This document shows positions 50,170-61,959 of a stretch of DNA of 64,000 nucleotides, one piece after another. Every line of letters starts with the position of its first letter. Position 1 is the stretch's first letter. The notes beneath the pieces were generated by a model that saw only the letters and a program-made list of their open reading frames with translations, was not told the origin of the DNA and did not search any database. The position numbers and the translations under genes are program-made. This stretch comes from Plectrocnemia conspersa (taxonomy: Eukaryota; Arthropoda; Insecta; Trichoptera; Polycentropodidae): NCBI GenBank assembly GCA_009617715.1, contig VTFK01000643.1:1-64000 (forward strand), written 5' to 3'.

Positions 50170-50650
50170 GATTTTTGAACCGAATCACGTTGTACGTTAA
50201 CGTCTCTAAAATGCATAGTTTCCAATAAATTTGTACCACGCCTCCTCTTGAAACCGAAAGGCTTTCTACTCCACTGTTTTGATAATCCATAATCGACGTT
50301 TAACGAGGTGCCCGTGCGACAATATTGAATTCCTTGAGGGAAACTATCAATCGCGAATGGGGGCTCCGCACGCGAGCACTCACCGACCGGAATAGTAATA
50401 GAATATAATATCGAGTGGTGGGGGTAGGTCTGAAATTGAATCACGTGCTGCTTCCGGTAATAAATGGATCCCGGTTTGATGGTCCCCGGCGACCTCTCAC
50501 TCTTTCTCCCGACCCGCCCTCTCGCTCTCTCTCTCGCTCTCACTCCTTGGACGCCTTTTCTCCACATAATTATTTTGTCCCGTGAAATTTGGACGGACAT
50601 CAATCATCCGGGCTAATTGAAACTGGGTGGTGGTGGGAGTAGTGAAGCTG
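50170..50650. promoter_or_regulatory. GC-rich island with GAGA tract and E-box
   Basis: A 480-bp complex block. It contains CACGTG (50442-50447) and a CTCTCGCTCTCTCTCTCGCTC tract (about 50518-50546), whose minus strand is a run of GAGAG words suited to GAGA factor. A GGGTGGTGGTGGGAG tail follows. A 149-codon minus-strand frame (50154-50603) stays open across it but has no recognisable domain and is Arg-rich where it crosses the GAGA tract. I think it is a by-product, though it is the second-longest open frame here. Confidence 0.4.
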
Positions 50651-51059
50651 GGTGGCTGTATAAAAAAAACAAATTATTCAGGTGCGCTCAGGGGCCTGAT
50701 GTCGTATCGCATTATATCGGATTTTTAGGGATCAAACGCGTCGAGAGAATTTTATCATTAATGTATATTATTTATTTATTTGATTAATATTTATTATGTG
50801 CAAGGCAGAACAGCTCAACGTCAATGCACCCTGAACATAAATTTTTTTTTTAAAAAACAATCTATCGATACACTTTTCTCGCAATATTTGGCTCAATCGC
50901 CTTTCAACATTTTGTATATTTTTATTATTTTGTGATTTTTCTTCAAATCAATTTATTAGCCAATATATTGGAATGCTTTTCCAATCTGGTTTTGTATTTT
51001 TTTCTCATGCTTTTATCTAATTTGAATTTTTTTACTAGAGAAAGTCAGCTGGTAAGTAA
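50651..51059. other. AT-rich non-coding
   Basis: No supported feature. Confidence 0.6.
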
Positions 51060-51800
51060 ACTTATGGGGGCGTAGCCCTAGGGGTGGTTGACCTCGCGGC
51101 CAATGTGATTCTTCGGTGAATCCGATTAGATTGTTAATTAAGTTATAATTACAATTTTCAATATAGACGATTACGGCGTGACGTTTCTCGCGATGAAGGT
51201 GTGCTCTGTTGCTGCGTGCGGCGAGTGTCAGATGTGATCTTCAAGTCTGTTAATGAGGGCGCGTGGCTAGTTCCTCAGGATGGCTGCTGGTAGATCTTGG
51301 CTCTTTGGTCGTCCACGTCGTTGGCTCTGCTGTCTGGTGATGTCTCTTGTCTCGTGTCTCAGCCGTCTCGTATCTCGGACCGTCTGCCCTCTTCTCGTCG
51401 GAGTCCGGGCTTATATTATTTAAGGGGATGCACGCTAGCTGGCCAATCGCGGTTGTACATCGATCCCCAGCCAATCGCTGCAGTTACTTCTTAGAATTCG
51501 AGAAATCGGATGTGTATTTCCGAAAGCGAGTTTTTTGCTTGGCTCCAGACTTTCGAATTCTTCGGAAAGGGGTTGCATTGTGGTGATTGATTGCGTCTGT
51601 ACCGTTTTGTCAACCCGTGTTGTGTGGTCAAAAAAAATCCCTCTTGTGCTATGATGTTTGTCTCATTGGTAATGAATGAACGTTTTTGGTCACGGTCATT
51701 AATAATGAGACAATCGCACTTCTAAATGTGCCTATATGTGTGGTCGCCACAAAACTTTTCAACGAAGTAGTTCACTTCATCCTCCTATAATTGAAGCTGG
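51060..51800 (-). promoter_or_regulatory. GC-rich block with promoter/LTR-like layout
   Basis: Read on the minus strand this resembles an LTR or strong promoter. Two inverted-CCAAT-type words (GATTGGCTGGGGATC, GATTGGCCAGCTAGC at about 51430-51480) lie upstream of a TATA-like TTAAATAATATAAGC (about 51409-51423). A purine-rich leader full of GAGAC/ACGAGAC words follows (51300-51400). No second LTR, primer site or TG...CA boundary is convincing, so it may be a solo LTR or a native promoter. The 65-79-codon frames within it are not recognised. A hairpin (TGTCTCATTGGTAATGA and TCATTAATAATGAGACA) lies at about 51658-51715. Confidence 0.4.
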
Positions 51801-53400
51801 CTCGAGTACAGAGAAGGAACGCACTAAAGCTTTTTTTCTTTAGTATGTTTTTCTTGTTTCTCTGTCGGATGATCGAAGGATATTTTAGCCCAAAAATTTA
51901 TTCATTGCCATCTAAAGTTTTTTTAGTATAGGTAAAGTAAAATCTGTCTGTGTTGTTACCATGCATATATATGCATGTTATATTTATTTGCTTTCAAGGC
52001 AAGGAGTCTCTGCTGCCCGATGATTCATCTGTAGCTTCGGGGTGAAGCACGGACGTAATCCGCTTGCAATTGTTTACTTCCAAGAAATACGCTATTTACA
52101 TTTGCATTTTCGGTCGCCAATTTGGACTGCAAAGTAGTTCTACCCAGACTGCATGATCATGCTATAGCAACACTACCTAGATAGTGTCGTTTATATACTG
52201 GAATATATATTTAAATGTTTATTTTTCTCTATTTCGGTATTGCAATCTCACTTAATATTCTTACTTATAATATTCTTATTTTCATTTTTTTTTCTCAGTA
52301 GAAATGAATAAAGCAAAGAATTTGGCTATGTATCTAGTTTTATCACGTCTGTAACAAAAAAAAGCTTTGGGACGTCTTACACCTGATTTGAAGACTGCAT
52401 AGTTTAGAACGAACAAAAATTTAACTCTAAAATATATAACTAGCTAACTGGTTGTACTGAGAAAAGCAATTTATTTTGTTTTTACGTCTATTATTGAGAA
52501 AAAAATTATCATGGAAAATAGCAAACGTAACCGATTTTAAATAGTTAAAGTGTGTGTAATCTTAGAATCCTGTCGTACAAAATATTATTAAAAAAATCGT
52601 ACAAAACATTTTTTAATAATACTGAATAATAAATTACTAATAATTAAAAATAATCGTTTGCCTGTAGTGTTTAATAATTTTATTGCTCATTTAACAATAT
52701 TTTTTATCAATTTATTTTGGACCTAAATAATTTTATTTTAAATGTCATAATAAAACTATTCCCTTCAATTTTTAGACCGCAATTAATACAGCAAATAAAT
52801 CATAAGTTTCGAATTACTTCAAAAAGGTAGGAAAAAACAAAGCGTGTTGCAACATTGCAATAAAATGTTGAGCTTCAATCTCCATAATCATCTCAAAGCA
52901 GTTCATTAAATAACAACAGACAAAAAACTGAAACGACTTATAAATAAGAAACACCTAGACCCTCTTCCTTCAATAAAATTAGGAATTTTTAATTTCGTAT
53001 AGAAGAGCAACTTATAAGAAATTATAATAAAACTTGCTTCATTATATGGAATTTTCATTACCGGCATAACAACGAGCTCATTTATACGAGAATCTATACA
53101 ACAACAATGATATTTATTACCAAAAAACAAATCTCGAGTAATAGTACTCACTTACAGATTCCATTCCAATAGTAATAATTTACAGATTCCAACGCCAAAT
53201 GGATAACAATAAATAAATTATATCGCAGTAAGGATGAGAATAAAAGTATCTAATACATTAGACACAAGTACACTATAATTCGGGAGATTTTAATTTAGTC
53301 TTAGTTCTCAAATCTAGTTCATGTGATGTTAAGATAGTATTAGAATTGGTTTCTGAGAGACTACAATTTTTTCAATTTGAACATAGTTGATTTATGCAAA
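51801..53400. other. AT-rich non-coding
   Basis: Mostly AT-rich; a slightly more complex patch at 52000-52180 is unassigned. Small inverted words near 52575-52615. Confidence 0.55.
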
Positions 53401-53420
53401 TTATAATAAATTAAAATAAA

Positions 53421-53486
53421 TTGCAAAAAAAATTGCAAATTATTTTAATTTATGCAAATTTAAATAATTTGCAATTTTTTTTGCAA
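53421..53486. repeat. Perfect 23-bp inverted repeat
   Basis: The arm at 53421-53443 (TTGCAAAAAAAATTGCAAAT plus TAT) is exactly reverse-complemented at 53464-53486, with a 20-bp spacer. The neighbourhood repeats GCAAAT words, including GCAAATTA and ATGCAAAT. Confidence 0.85.
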
Positions 53487-53559
53487 ATTATCAAATATGC
53501 CTTTCACACGCTATACTGATCTGTTATATAAAATTAAAATATCATAGAAACCGATTTAT

Positions 53560-53965
53560 TTGTTACAAGCGAAGAATAAAAATGCTTATGGAAAGGAGAT
53601 TTTAAAATCTGTTGAACTTCTAAATAAATATTGTGAATTCCCTGAATTCAACGCCATTTCTTTTATTATAAAAATTGTGAAAGTCAGAAAATCTTCTGTA
53701 AAAAATAATATTTTTCAGAACTATGTAAAACGAAAAATGGGAAAATAATGTTTGACTGCCAAACGAGATGAAATAGTTTAGAAATCATGTTGGAAATGTT
53801 TATAACGGTAAAAAATGTATAATTTTTTCTTTAAATGAGGAATGAATATTATTATTCTAACATCATGAATCTTCACAAAGCCTTGGGACCAGTGTGTCTG
53901 GCAACTGAGGCTTTAGGACGGCGAGATGGTAATTTATTAAAGTGTGAACTGACAAGTTTAAAAAG
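53560..53965 (+). pseudogene. hAT transposase fragment
   Basis: Plus-strand 53868-53955 reads LHKALGPVCLATEALGRR followed by DGNLLKCELTS. This is the hAT segment in which L.PVKLATEAL.RRDA.LL precedes the dimerisation region. The frame closes at 54027. The preceding open stretch (53560-53748) lies in the right orientation and may be upstream transposase, but it has no motif that I can place. No inverted ends or target duplication were found, so this is an old, truncated relic, distinct from the element at 11021-13892. Confidence 0.55.
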
Positions 53966-55859
53966 TAATATTTCTAAATTAATAAATGTTAATAAAAACG
54001 AATTCAAGATAGAATACAAGTTGAATTAGTAACTTTATTTATACTACAAATAGATATACAATATTTTTACTTGATTTAAAAATGAGTTTTCTTAAATATA
54101 GATTAGCTAAAATATATCCGAATGGTGTTCTACAAACAGATTCTAACAATGAATGTGACGAGTAGGGACGGTCAATCAGAGGACTATTAAATGAGCCATG
54201 AAGGAATTGACTAATAATTTTCTTGAGGAACCTCGATAAAAAAAAGTAGTTCACAAACATAAGGGATAAATAATAAATCTTATATTTAATGCTCTGAAAA
54301 GTACACCCACTTCGAAAAAATATTTTCCATTTCAAGAAGTTTTGTAACGGGACTTAAAACATCCCTCAGTGATCGATGAGTGAACGTTTTGTGTTTTTTA
54401 AAGTCCTATTTCCTGAATAGGAACACCTAATAAAATTGTAAAAATATAAATTTTAATAAAGTTATTTTTAATTTGTTATGTTAATTTTTGCTTTTAAATA
54501 AATAATATAACAAGTTAAATGAATTACTTAATAAGGTTTTGTTTATTAAAATTTTTGTAGTGTATTTTTTTAATAAACAAAATTAAAAAAATATTATTCG
54601 TTACGTTATTCTATTTTTTTGGTAAATTTTTAAAAACCGAATTAAACCGGGTTTTATGAAATAATGAAAAATCGGAAAAAATTGTAACACACTGACTATT
54701 TACCTAGTATAATTTTGCTGTTAATACCACCTGAAAATACCATTGTTACATTCTATTCGTTTAAAGATAAACCATAAAACTATGTATTCCTAACTTTGTA
54801 ATAAAAGCTTTCATATAAAAAAATAGTATATTTAACATAGACAAAATTTTGCTCGCCTACCTTTCTAATCTAAGTTTACAGTTTTTTTTGTAGTTTATGT
54901 ATTTTTTTATTAATTAATATATTTTTCATGCTTCTTTGAACCAACAATTTAACTACATATTATTTTATTAATACAAAATTTGCATCGATAAATTATTATA
55001 GACACATATTACAAATTAATCTAATTGTATGTAATTAATTATTTACACGTGTTGCGCATTAATATATCATTATCAATCACACGTGTATTTAATTAAATAT
55101 TTACTATAAATATGAAGTTAATAAACAAATAAAGATAACTACTAAAAAAACTACCTTTGGTGACCACCGACGTGATCTGTACAAAAAATATAATTCGCGT
55201 CTCACCATTTCTTGACTTTCACTAACAATAGCATTCCCCTGAAGAGTGGGCGCGAAATGCTTATAATTCCTAATCTTAAGCTTGTGGTAAATCTTCAATT
55301 TGAGGGTTGTACCTGCTCAGTGACATTTCTTGTTAAAATAAGGTCCAACGGTTTTATGCCATTTTAACGCAATAAGTATAGGTTGTGCTGAGATATTTAT
55401 TTATAATTTTATTACAAATCATGACTTGACTTTAACAATCAGAAATTTCACTACTAAATATTTAATTTATAAAAAAATAAATATGATGCACACCTAAAAT
55501 ATATTATTACCATCTTCATATATCCCACATAATTTTTTTGTAGCTCATCATAACTATAACCGAATACATTCTTTTGTATAGAAGGTTTTTGAGAAGCTGG
55601 ATGCGTCTATTTAAACACAAAAATATTCTCGGCGATTGCTAATAGGAGCTACAAAAAAGAGTGACAAAAGTCTAACCATGAGATGCATATTTGACACACC
55701 CTCGTATATTTATATATCAAATTCTTACTTTCATTAAATTATGTTGGGTTGGATTAGGGTTTGAATTAAAATCTGATCTATTAGCTTAAAACGAAAAATA
55801 CCATGCTAAAATTTTCTCGTTGCCTTAAAAAAGCAGTTAAAATCTTCCGACGGATTTAG
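53966..55859. other. AT-rich non-coding
   Basis: Includes a loose inverted repeat at 54537-54585 (TTTTGTTTATTAAAA and TTTTAATAAACAAAA). No gene. 54040-54340 may be further decayed transposon. Confidence 0.5.
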
Positions 55860-56180
55860 AAAGCGGTAGGCTTGCTGGTGGGGGTGTCTAACGCAAAATT
55901 CTCCGGCTAAAGAGCGCCGCCCTCGGGGTTATAATTTGCGTAAATCCACATTAATTAGGCAAAGAACCGAGCGGCTCGTATCTTGAGCGCGATAATCACG
56001 CCCAAGTAGAGGCCCGCGGATTGTTTATATCCGTGCTAACTTGGCCGGATTCGAAATACCAAAGCCGCCAACTTTAATGCGAAACCACCCCCACCACCCA
56101 GACGCAAATCCCGAGACGTGATGCCGGCTTATCTCGCAGCCGTGTTGATGAAATGTCATGTATTCACCACAGCAAAAATT
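55860..56180. promoter_or_regulatory. GC-rich island with homeodomain site
   Basis: A strong island (GAGCGCCGCCCTCGGGG, GAGGCCCGCGGATTG, CCACCCCCACCACCCAGACGC) with TTAATTAG at 55951-55958 and CGCGATAATCACGCCC. No coding frame. Candidate conserved enhancer. Confidence 0.4.
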
Positions 56181-57599
56181 AAACGAACCTATCTACCCCC
56201 TCGCTAGGTTAAGGCGTTTAGAATACTCCCACAAGCTTGTTACTTTGATCATGTGTGTATCTATGTCATTGAATACCAACAGAATGCTTAAAAGACCGCA
56301 ACGCGATTATGTGAATAAAGTATTAAGATTATAGATTCTAAAAGAAAGCACTACCGCCCCTTGTAATCATTAGAAGAATCAAATCACGGTTGAAAAAGTA
56401 AAAGCAGGAGTGTCAATAAGAAAATGCATAAAAGTCACTACAAAATATGTTCGCTGTACATTGTGTGATTTATCGACAACATTTAATCATTGCAGGTTAT
56501 AACGCTGTCGATAGCGGCCTAGTAGTTGTGTGTGTTTGTGTGTGTCACGGTTAATTTTGTTCACGATTGTTAGATATTTAGTGTTTTTTTGTTAATAATA
56601 ATTTATAGTGGATCATAATTTCAATGAGGAATTAGTTTATTTTTTTATCATAGTTCAAAAGATATATTACTGTTTGGTATATGGCGTTTTCGTCACAATA
56701 ACAAACAAGAGGGTATTCAGAGCGTCATTTCAACACTTTACATGTTAAATAGCAATCTGATTTTCCTATTATTAGTTTAATAAGGAAGAATAAATTGCAA
56801 AGACTAAAATCTAGACTAATTACGCAAAAATATGTTTTCAATGCCAATCGAGACATTAAATAGCTATAAAAAGCAAATTGTTTTCCGATGAAAAAATTGT
56901 TAAAGAAACTTTAATTAAGGTCGGGAATTCACTCTTTTCAAACTTCAAAAACCATAGCAGAATAAATATATATATATAAAAATATCTCAAAATCCAGTTA
57001 TAAGAGATATAGAAAAAACAGCATAAAATTCAATAAGCACTTGATAAAATGTAATTATTGCTCAAATAGCTAAGAAATGTAAATCTTTTTCTATTGAAAA
57101 ATTGTTAAGAAAACTTTTTAAAAGTTATTTTTAAAACCATTTGCAAACTTCAAAAACCAAAGCAAAATTAAAAAAATCGATATTTACAAATATTTTAAAA
57201 TACAGTTATATAAACAAAATTAACAAAAATGTAAATTAACACTTCATCGAATATCTGTGATATTGAAAAATAATTAGTTTTTATTAGAATGCTTATATCA
57301 GATTTTTTTACTATAGAATAACTGATGAGAATAAATTTTTCGATTTTATTGTTTTGTCAAAAGAACTAAATCTACAAATTTTACAATAATCAATAAAAGG
57401 AGCAAATCAGCAAAAGCAAATTTTGTGCAACAATTTAGTGTTTATATGATAAAAATGTTTCCGATTTCATTATAAATTTATTTTTAATCCACCCTCTCTT
57501 TTTTATTGATTAACCCAGAGGCCTTAAATATAATTAATATTTGTTAGGGACTATTTATTATCATAAAAGTTGATCCTGACAACAAACACTTTGGCCACC
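56181..57599. other. AT-rich non-coding
   Basis: A GT-rich microsatellite-like patch lies at 56527-56546. No gene. Confidence 0.55.
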
Positions 57600-57990
57600 C
57601 CTGTTCTAATGCAACTTTAACGCTCGCAGCCTAAAGTACCTGAGCATTGACAGGTTGGCAACACCACCCCTTAGTAACTTATAAAAAATGCTACATCGAG
57701 AATGCAATGTATTGTATCCCAACGCGCATTAGAATACAAATACGGATACGACCCGTACTCCTATAAAAATATTTTTTTAATTTTCTTTGAACTCTCCTCA
57801 ATAATGAGTACATACTTTGCTTCACTCAGATTGCAGACAATGGTACTATATTTGAGGACGCTACGAACTTATATAAAGTACAGAACGCGAATCGGCAATA
57901 AATTATTGAAGTGACACGCGCTCCGCATAACAAAGCCGAGCATCCTCGACGCCTTATCGCAATGTTTGGCGATGTGCATATATGCTCAAT
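57600..57990 (-). pseudogene. Jockey-like LINE ORF2 C-terminal fragment, copy A
   Basis: On the minus strand, CDKASRMLGFVMRSACHFNN is followed by LLPIRVLYFI, a stop, and VRSVLKYSTIV. Then come IHCILDV and KLLRGGVANLSMLRYFRLRA (57612-57680). These are the thumb/connection and C-terminal blocks of Jockey-like ORF2 (KA.RMLGF, LVRS.LEY, KLL.G.VD...LL...LR). Stops and frame changes break it. It is about 80 percent similar by eye to the neighbouring copy at 58060-58450. Confidence 0.78.
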
Positions 57991-58059
57991 TGATTACTAA
58001 TGAATAAAATTAATTTACTTCTGGAAAAGAGGCATAAATCATTACATAACAATTCCACA
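57991..58059. other. Spacer between LINE fragments
   Basis: Short AT-rich segment. Confidence 0.4.
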
Positions 58060-58450
58060 AAGGGTTAAAAGTGCTACATAAAGAATGCAAGGAATTGAAT
58101 CTTTATGCATAATTTGTAGAGATATCTTAGATTTTTTTTGTTTCACTCAGATTCTAAACAATGAGGACATATTTGAGGATGCTACAAACTACCGTATCAT
58201 ACAGAACGCGAATCGATAATAAATTATTAAAGTGACACGCTCTCAGCATAACAAAGATGAGCATTTTCGGAGCATTAATTGTCCATACATAAATCTGTCC
58301 TTGCTCAAACGTCACTCTCAAGTCATCAACGGAATTATTTTTTCTTGAAACACTTGTGTTCAAAATGTAAGAGAATGCCGCTGAGCAAGGGGATTTTAGG
58401 TCTTTGTGTTAAAAAAGTGAATCTGAATTTCTGCGAATACTCCTGTATGT
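58060..58450 (-). pseudogene. Jockey-like LINE ORF2 C-terminal fragment, copy B
   Basis: On the minus strand, CRNSDSLF (about 58415-58440), SYILNTSVSRKNNSVDDLRV (about 58305-58370) and MLRACHFNNLLSIRVLYDTV then SILKYV (58160-58260) follow the order of a LINE ORF2 downstream of the YADD box. It overlaps in content with copy A but starts further upstream. It is either a second truncated insertion or one half of a local duplication. Confidence 0.78.
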
Positions 58451-59099
58451 CAGTAATATAGAACAAAAAGAGCATGAGAGTTCTTAGAATAGAGAACAAA
58501 AAGAGCATGTGACTGCCCAAAAGAAACATAGGAAAATAGAACACCAGCGATACTAAAAATGTAAAAACACTTTAACAGGGTAATATAATAAAATACCGTC
58601 TCTAAAACTAAAACTATATTGTTGAGAACATTGCTAAAAAAATAATAGTATATTAAACGTTTTTAGTTATACAGAGTGATCAAGTAATCGAGATAAAATA
58701 AGTTCGTGAATATTATTCTATTTCCTTGATCATATATAAGTCTAAAAGCTGCCATAAAAAACAATCTTTGGGAAGTGACTTTTATATTTAAATTTAATTT
58801 TAAAATAGCCTGTACTTCTGTTTGTGACTATCACTGGAATTTAATTCTGTTTGGAATTAAATTTAAGCATTTTAGAAAAAACAGGCAATTAGAATAAAAA
58901 TTTAAAAAATATCTAAAATTGTGATTTTTAAAACAAAAATTAAAGGTACTTCGATGACTGATTTTAGACTTGCTAAAACAGTTTAAAAAAATTAACAATT
59001 GTTCTAACTCTTTACTTTCCGAACACAGGTCTACTAAATACATCCTACTTAACTTTAAATTTATGAAATTAGTCTATGAACTTTTTAATCCTTGTTACT
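58451..59099. other. AT-rich non-coding
   Basis: Two copies of AGAACAAAAAGAGCATG occur near 58461 and 58493. No gene. Confidence 0.5.
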
Positions 59100-59400
59100 G
59101 TATATATACATACTAACCCAGTGGTACGCAACAGTGGCAGTGCCTGACAGGGCGAAGGAAGCGGACATGGCGGAAAAAAGCCCTCTTCCGGCTCATTTCC
59201 ATTCCGGGTTGAATTTCTCGATTTGCATGTAAGCTCGGCTAGGCGAGGATTACATAATTACAACTCGATTATGGTAATTCGCCATCGTTTAATCCCTTTC
59301 GTCCGCGTTACGACTGTCACAGCAGAGTCGAGACTCGGAAATAAGGTAACAATTGAATGAGCGAACGGACGTCGCGTCGGATAAATGGTTAACTTTAGAA
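59100..59400. promoter_or_regulatory. GC-rich island
   Basis: A complex block (GGCGAAGGAAGCGGACATGGCGG, CATTCCGGGTTGAATTTC) with TACATAATTACAACTCGATTATGG homeodomain-type words. Candidate conserved regulatory DNA; no frame of note. Confidence 0.4.
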
Positions 59401-59829
59401 ATGTCTCTGTTTAAAACTTTAAAATATACAGGTGAAAAGTTGAAAAGATTTACATTTAGAAATTAAATAAAACATGAAAGTTTTTCGAGCTGTAAACGAA
59501 GGCGATGCATTCAGAAAACGGTTTAACCGCAAACTCTTCGAATTACATTTAACAATAATAGTTTGACTATAAAGATAACCAGACTTGATTTTTATTTCTA
59601 ATTTCACTCTGATTAAAAATCTTTAATTAGTTTTTTTGGCAATGTAAATTTTAAGACAGCTTTAATTTAATTTCAATTGTAGTTATATAATATATTGAAC
59701 AAAAGTATAAAATTGCTATGAAGTGTAATTAGTCTTATTTTTTTATAAGCCACTATATGTATACCATGTGATAATGTATCATTATTTACATATTATACAA
59801 ACACAAGAGCGTATTGTTTGTCCATATTG
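59401..59829. other. AT-rich non-coding
   Basis: No supported feature. Confidence 0.6.
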
Positions 59830-60200
59830 TGAATATTCAATTTATAACCCGCTAATGCCACGTGAGTCAGCGATCCGTAACCGTCGGTTTTTCGACGCGG
59901 TGCGTGTGCTTTCGAAATTCAGTAATTCCCGCAAAGCGTAATCCGGTCATTTCCGGGCTTTCCGGAACGCCGTGTGGAAAATGGAAAATGTAAAATTTTA
60001 CATATATTGTATCTGGAACCACATATGTATATTATATACGTTGCCTTTACGTGGTTGTATCATGCGCGCGTATGTCTCGAGACCGTTTATCATGTTAATT
60101 AAGCCGCGAATGGGCTAATGAAAATAATATGAGCTTTTATGTGAACGCCAAATTGTATTGTGCAATTATGGTGAAATTGTTGTACGTGCATGTTAACTCT
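59830..60200. promoter_or_regulatory. GC-rich island, strong conserved-element look
   Basis: Balanced, CpG-bearing sequence. TTAATTAA lies at 60095-60102, directly followed by GCCGCGAATGGGCTAATGAA and then CAATTATGGTGAAATTG. Dense homeodomain cores with GC-rich linkers are typical of insect developmental enhancers. The family of factors is inference. Confidence 0.45.
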
Positions 60201-60429
60201 TGAAAATTATTGTTACTGCAAATTTATTTAGAAGCATAATCACTGGATTGGTATTTTTTATATATTGCATTTAAATCTAATCAAATACATTAATATACAT
60301 AGCTTTTATAAGACAGAGTAGCTAACGAGATTCTTACTTAGAAAAGTGAAAAATTAAAATAAACCAGAGGCAATTATATTTATGCTTTGCCACCGCCTGA
60401 TTAGAAATAACAATAACGTAAAATGTAAA
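60201..60429. other. AT-rich non-coding
   Basis: No supported feature. Confidence 0.55.
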
Positions 60430-60830
60430 TCTTACACTAAATATCTCGGCTTACACCTTGACTAAACCTTTAATTTAATAAGTACATTTTGCAATTTTGC
60501 ACAAAAACACGCTGTCATCACAGCCCTTATACCGATATTTGCAAGAAAGAACGCAACAAACACAGAAATTTAAATCCTATTACACAAACCAATAATCAGA
60601 CCCATTTTAACACATGCTTGCTAGGTGTGGAGTAACAGCAATTATACATTTTTAATTGCAATGTATCGTTAATAAATTTATAATATATTTTATTTTTGTT
60701 ATACTGATTTTAAAATCTTTATATTAAAGAACAAATTCTTATGACAAATAAAAATTTAAGATCATTTTAACATCTGTTTGCTAGGAGTGGAGTAACGCTA
60801 TTATCTAATCAGCCGGTTTTAATCAATAAA
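60430..60830 (+). pseudogene. Jockey-clade LINE ORF2 fragment, plus strand
   Basis: Plus-strand text reads KYLGLHLD(stop)TFN (about 60440-60475), HAVITALIPIFARKNATN, then KPIIRPILTHAC(stop)VWS (about 60585-60635). This matches the KYLGVxLDxxLxF and KxxIRPILTYAxxVWG blocks of the Jockey clade, and looks like a family different from the minus-strand fragments. A second, shorter copy of the ILTHAC segment (CATTTTAACATCTGTTTGCTAGGAGTGGAGTAACG) follows about 157 bp downstream (60760-60810), so the end of the relic is duplicated. Confidence 0.68.
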
Positions 60831-61959
60831 TATAATATTATATGAAATCTACATTTTTGTCATAAATAAACTTCATAATAGAAAACAAATACTAAATATA
60901 ATTTTATTGAAATGCAAAATAATGTTTTATGGTAAAAGAACACATTTTATTGCTTCTAAATATACGTTAATAAACACTTATGTCATTAGTTATTTTTTTT
61001 ATTTTTTCTACAACTCAAAGTTTGATTTTAATGATTTTTTAAAAAGCTCACAAAACTTGGTCTCAAAATTAAAATATATAGTTAGTGACTAATGACTAAA
61101 AGATTTGAATTCAAATCCGATATAAACCTAAATTTTTTTTATTTTCTTTAGTATTTTCGATATCAGAATTAGTAAATATTTTATATATATTTTTCCGACT
61201 ATTGTGATAAATAATTACAGACTAGGTTTTCCTAGATGTTTCTATTCTCACGGATGAATATTATGATAAATAATTAAATTATTCATAATAAAATATATTG
61301 ATATAATATACAATTAATAAAACATATGTCACAAGCTTAAAAACAGATTCTAGCATCACTACTTAATTACTGGTTTTGACTGCGCTTACTCCATTGTAAT
61401 GCATTGGGCAAGCGCCTGTTAGCTAACGGCAAGTTACAACAGAAAATTCACAAAATATAAATAAATTGCTTTGTTTTGAAAACTGCAATTTAATTAATGA
61501 CACATAAAATTAAATTTAAATATTTTTTATCATCAATATCATGAATTTTTATTTTCATACAAAGCCCAAATTTTATCTTTTTATTAATTAAATATATATT
61601 TTATATCACTGTTTATCATGAAAATTCATTTAAAAATATTTTCTGAAGCAAGTGTCCTAAATTCTAATTTTGTCCTAATGCCTGTAATTTTACAATAAAA
61701 GATTTACAATATGTAAATCTATTTATTGTATAATATATTATTTTATTTTTTAAGCTAAAAAAATTTAAATTAAAAAAAAAATACAATACTATAAAATGAC
61801 GCAAGGTAAATAGAATATTTAGATTTAAATATATACTCACTATTAATAAGTTGATATGGAAAAGAAAGGACTCACCTGAAACAAAAATAAGCAATTTTTA
61901 ATAAATTAACACAAGCAAGATTTTAAAAAGATGATTATGGCCACTCAAAAAAATGCGCA
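60831..61959. other. AT-rich non-coding
   Basis: No supported feature. Confidence 0.6.

Noticed and set aside
50154..50603. 149-codon minus-strand frame as a gene
   Set aside because: Arg-rich part is the GAGA tract; remainder has no known domain or splice signals. Kept only as a note under the island.
59119..59140. CAGTGGTACGCAACAGTGGC as a hAT terminal repeat
   Set aside because: No inverted partner within the window and no target duplication; it lies at the edge of a GC-rich island.
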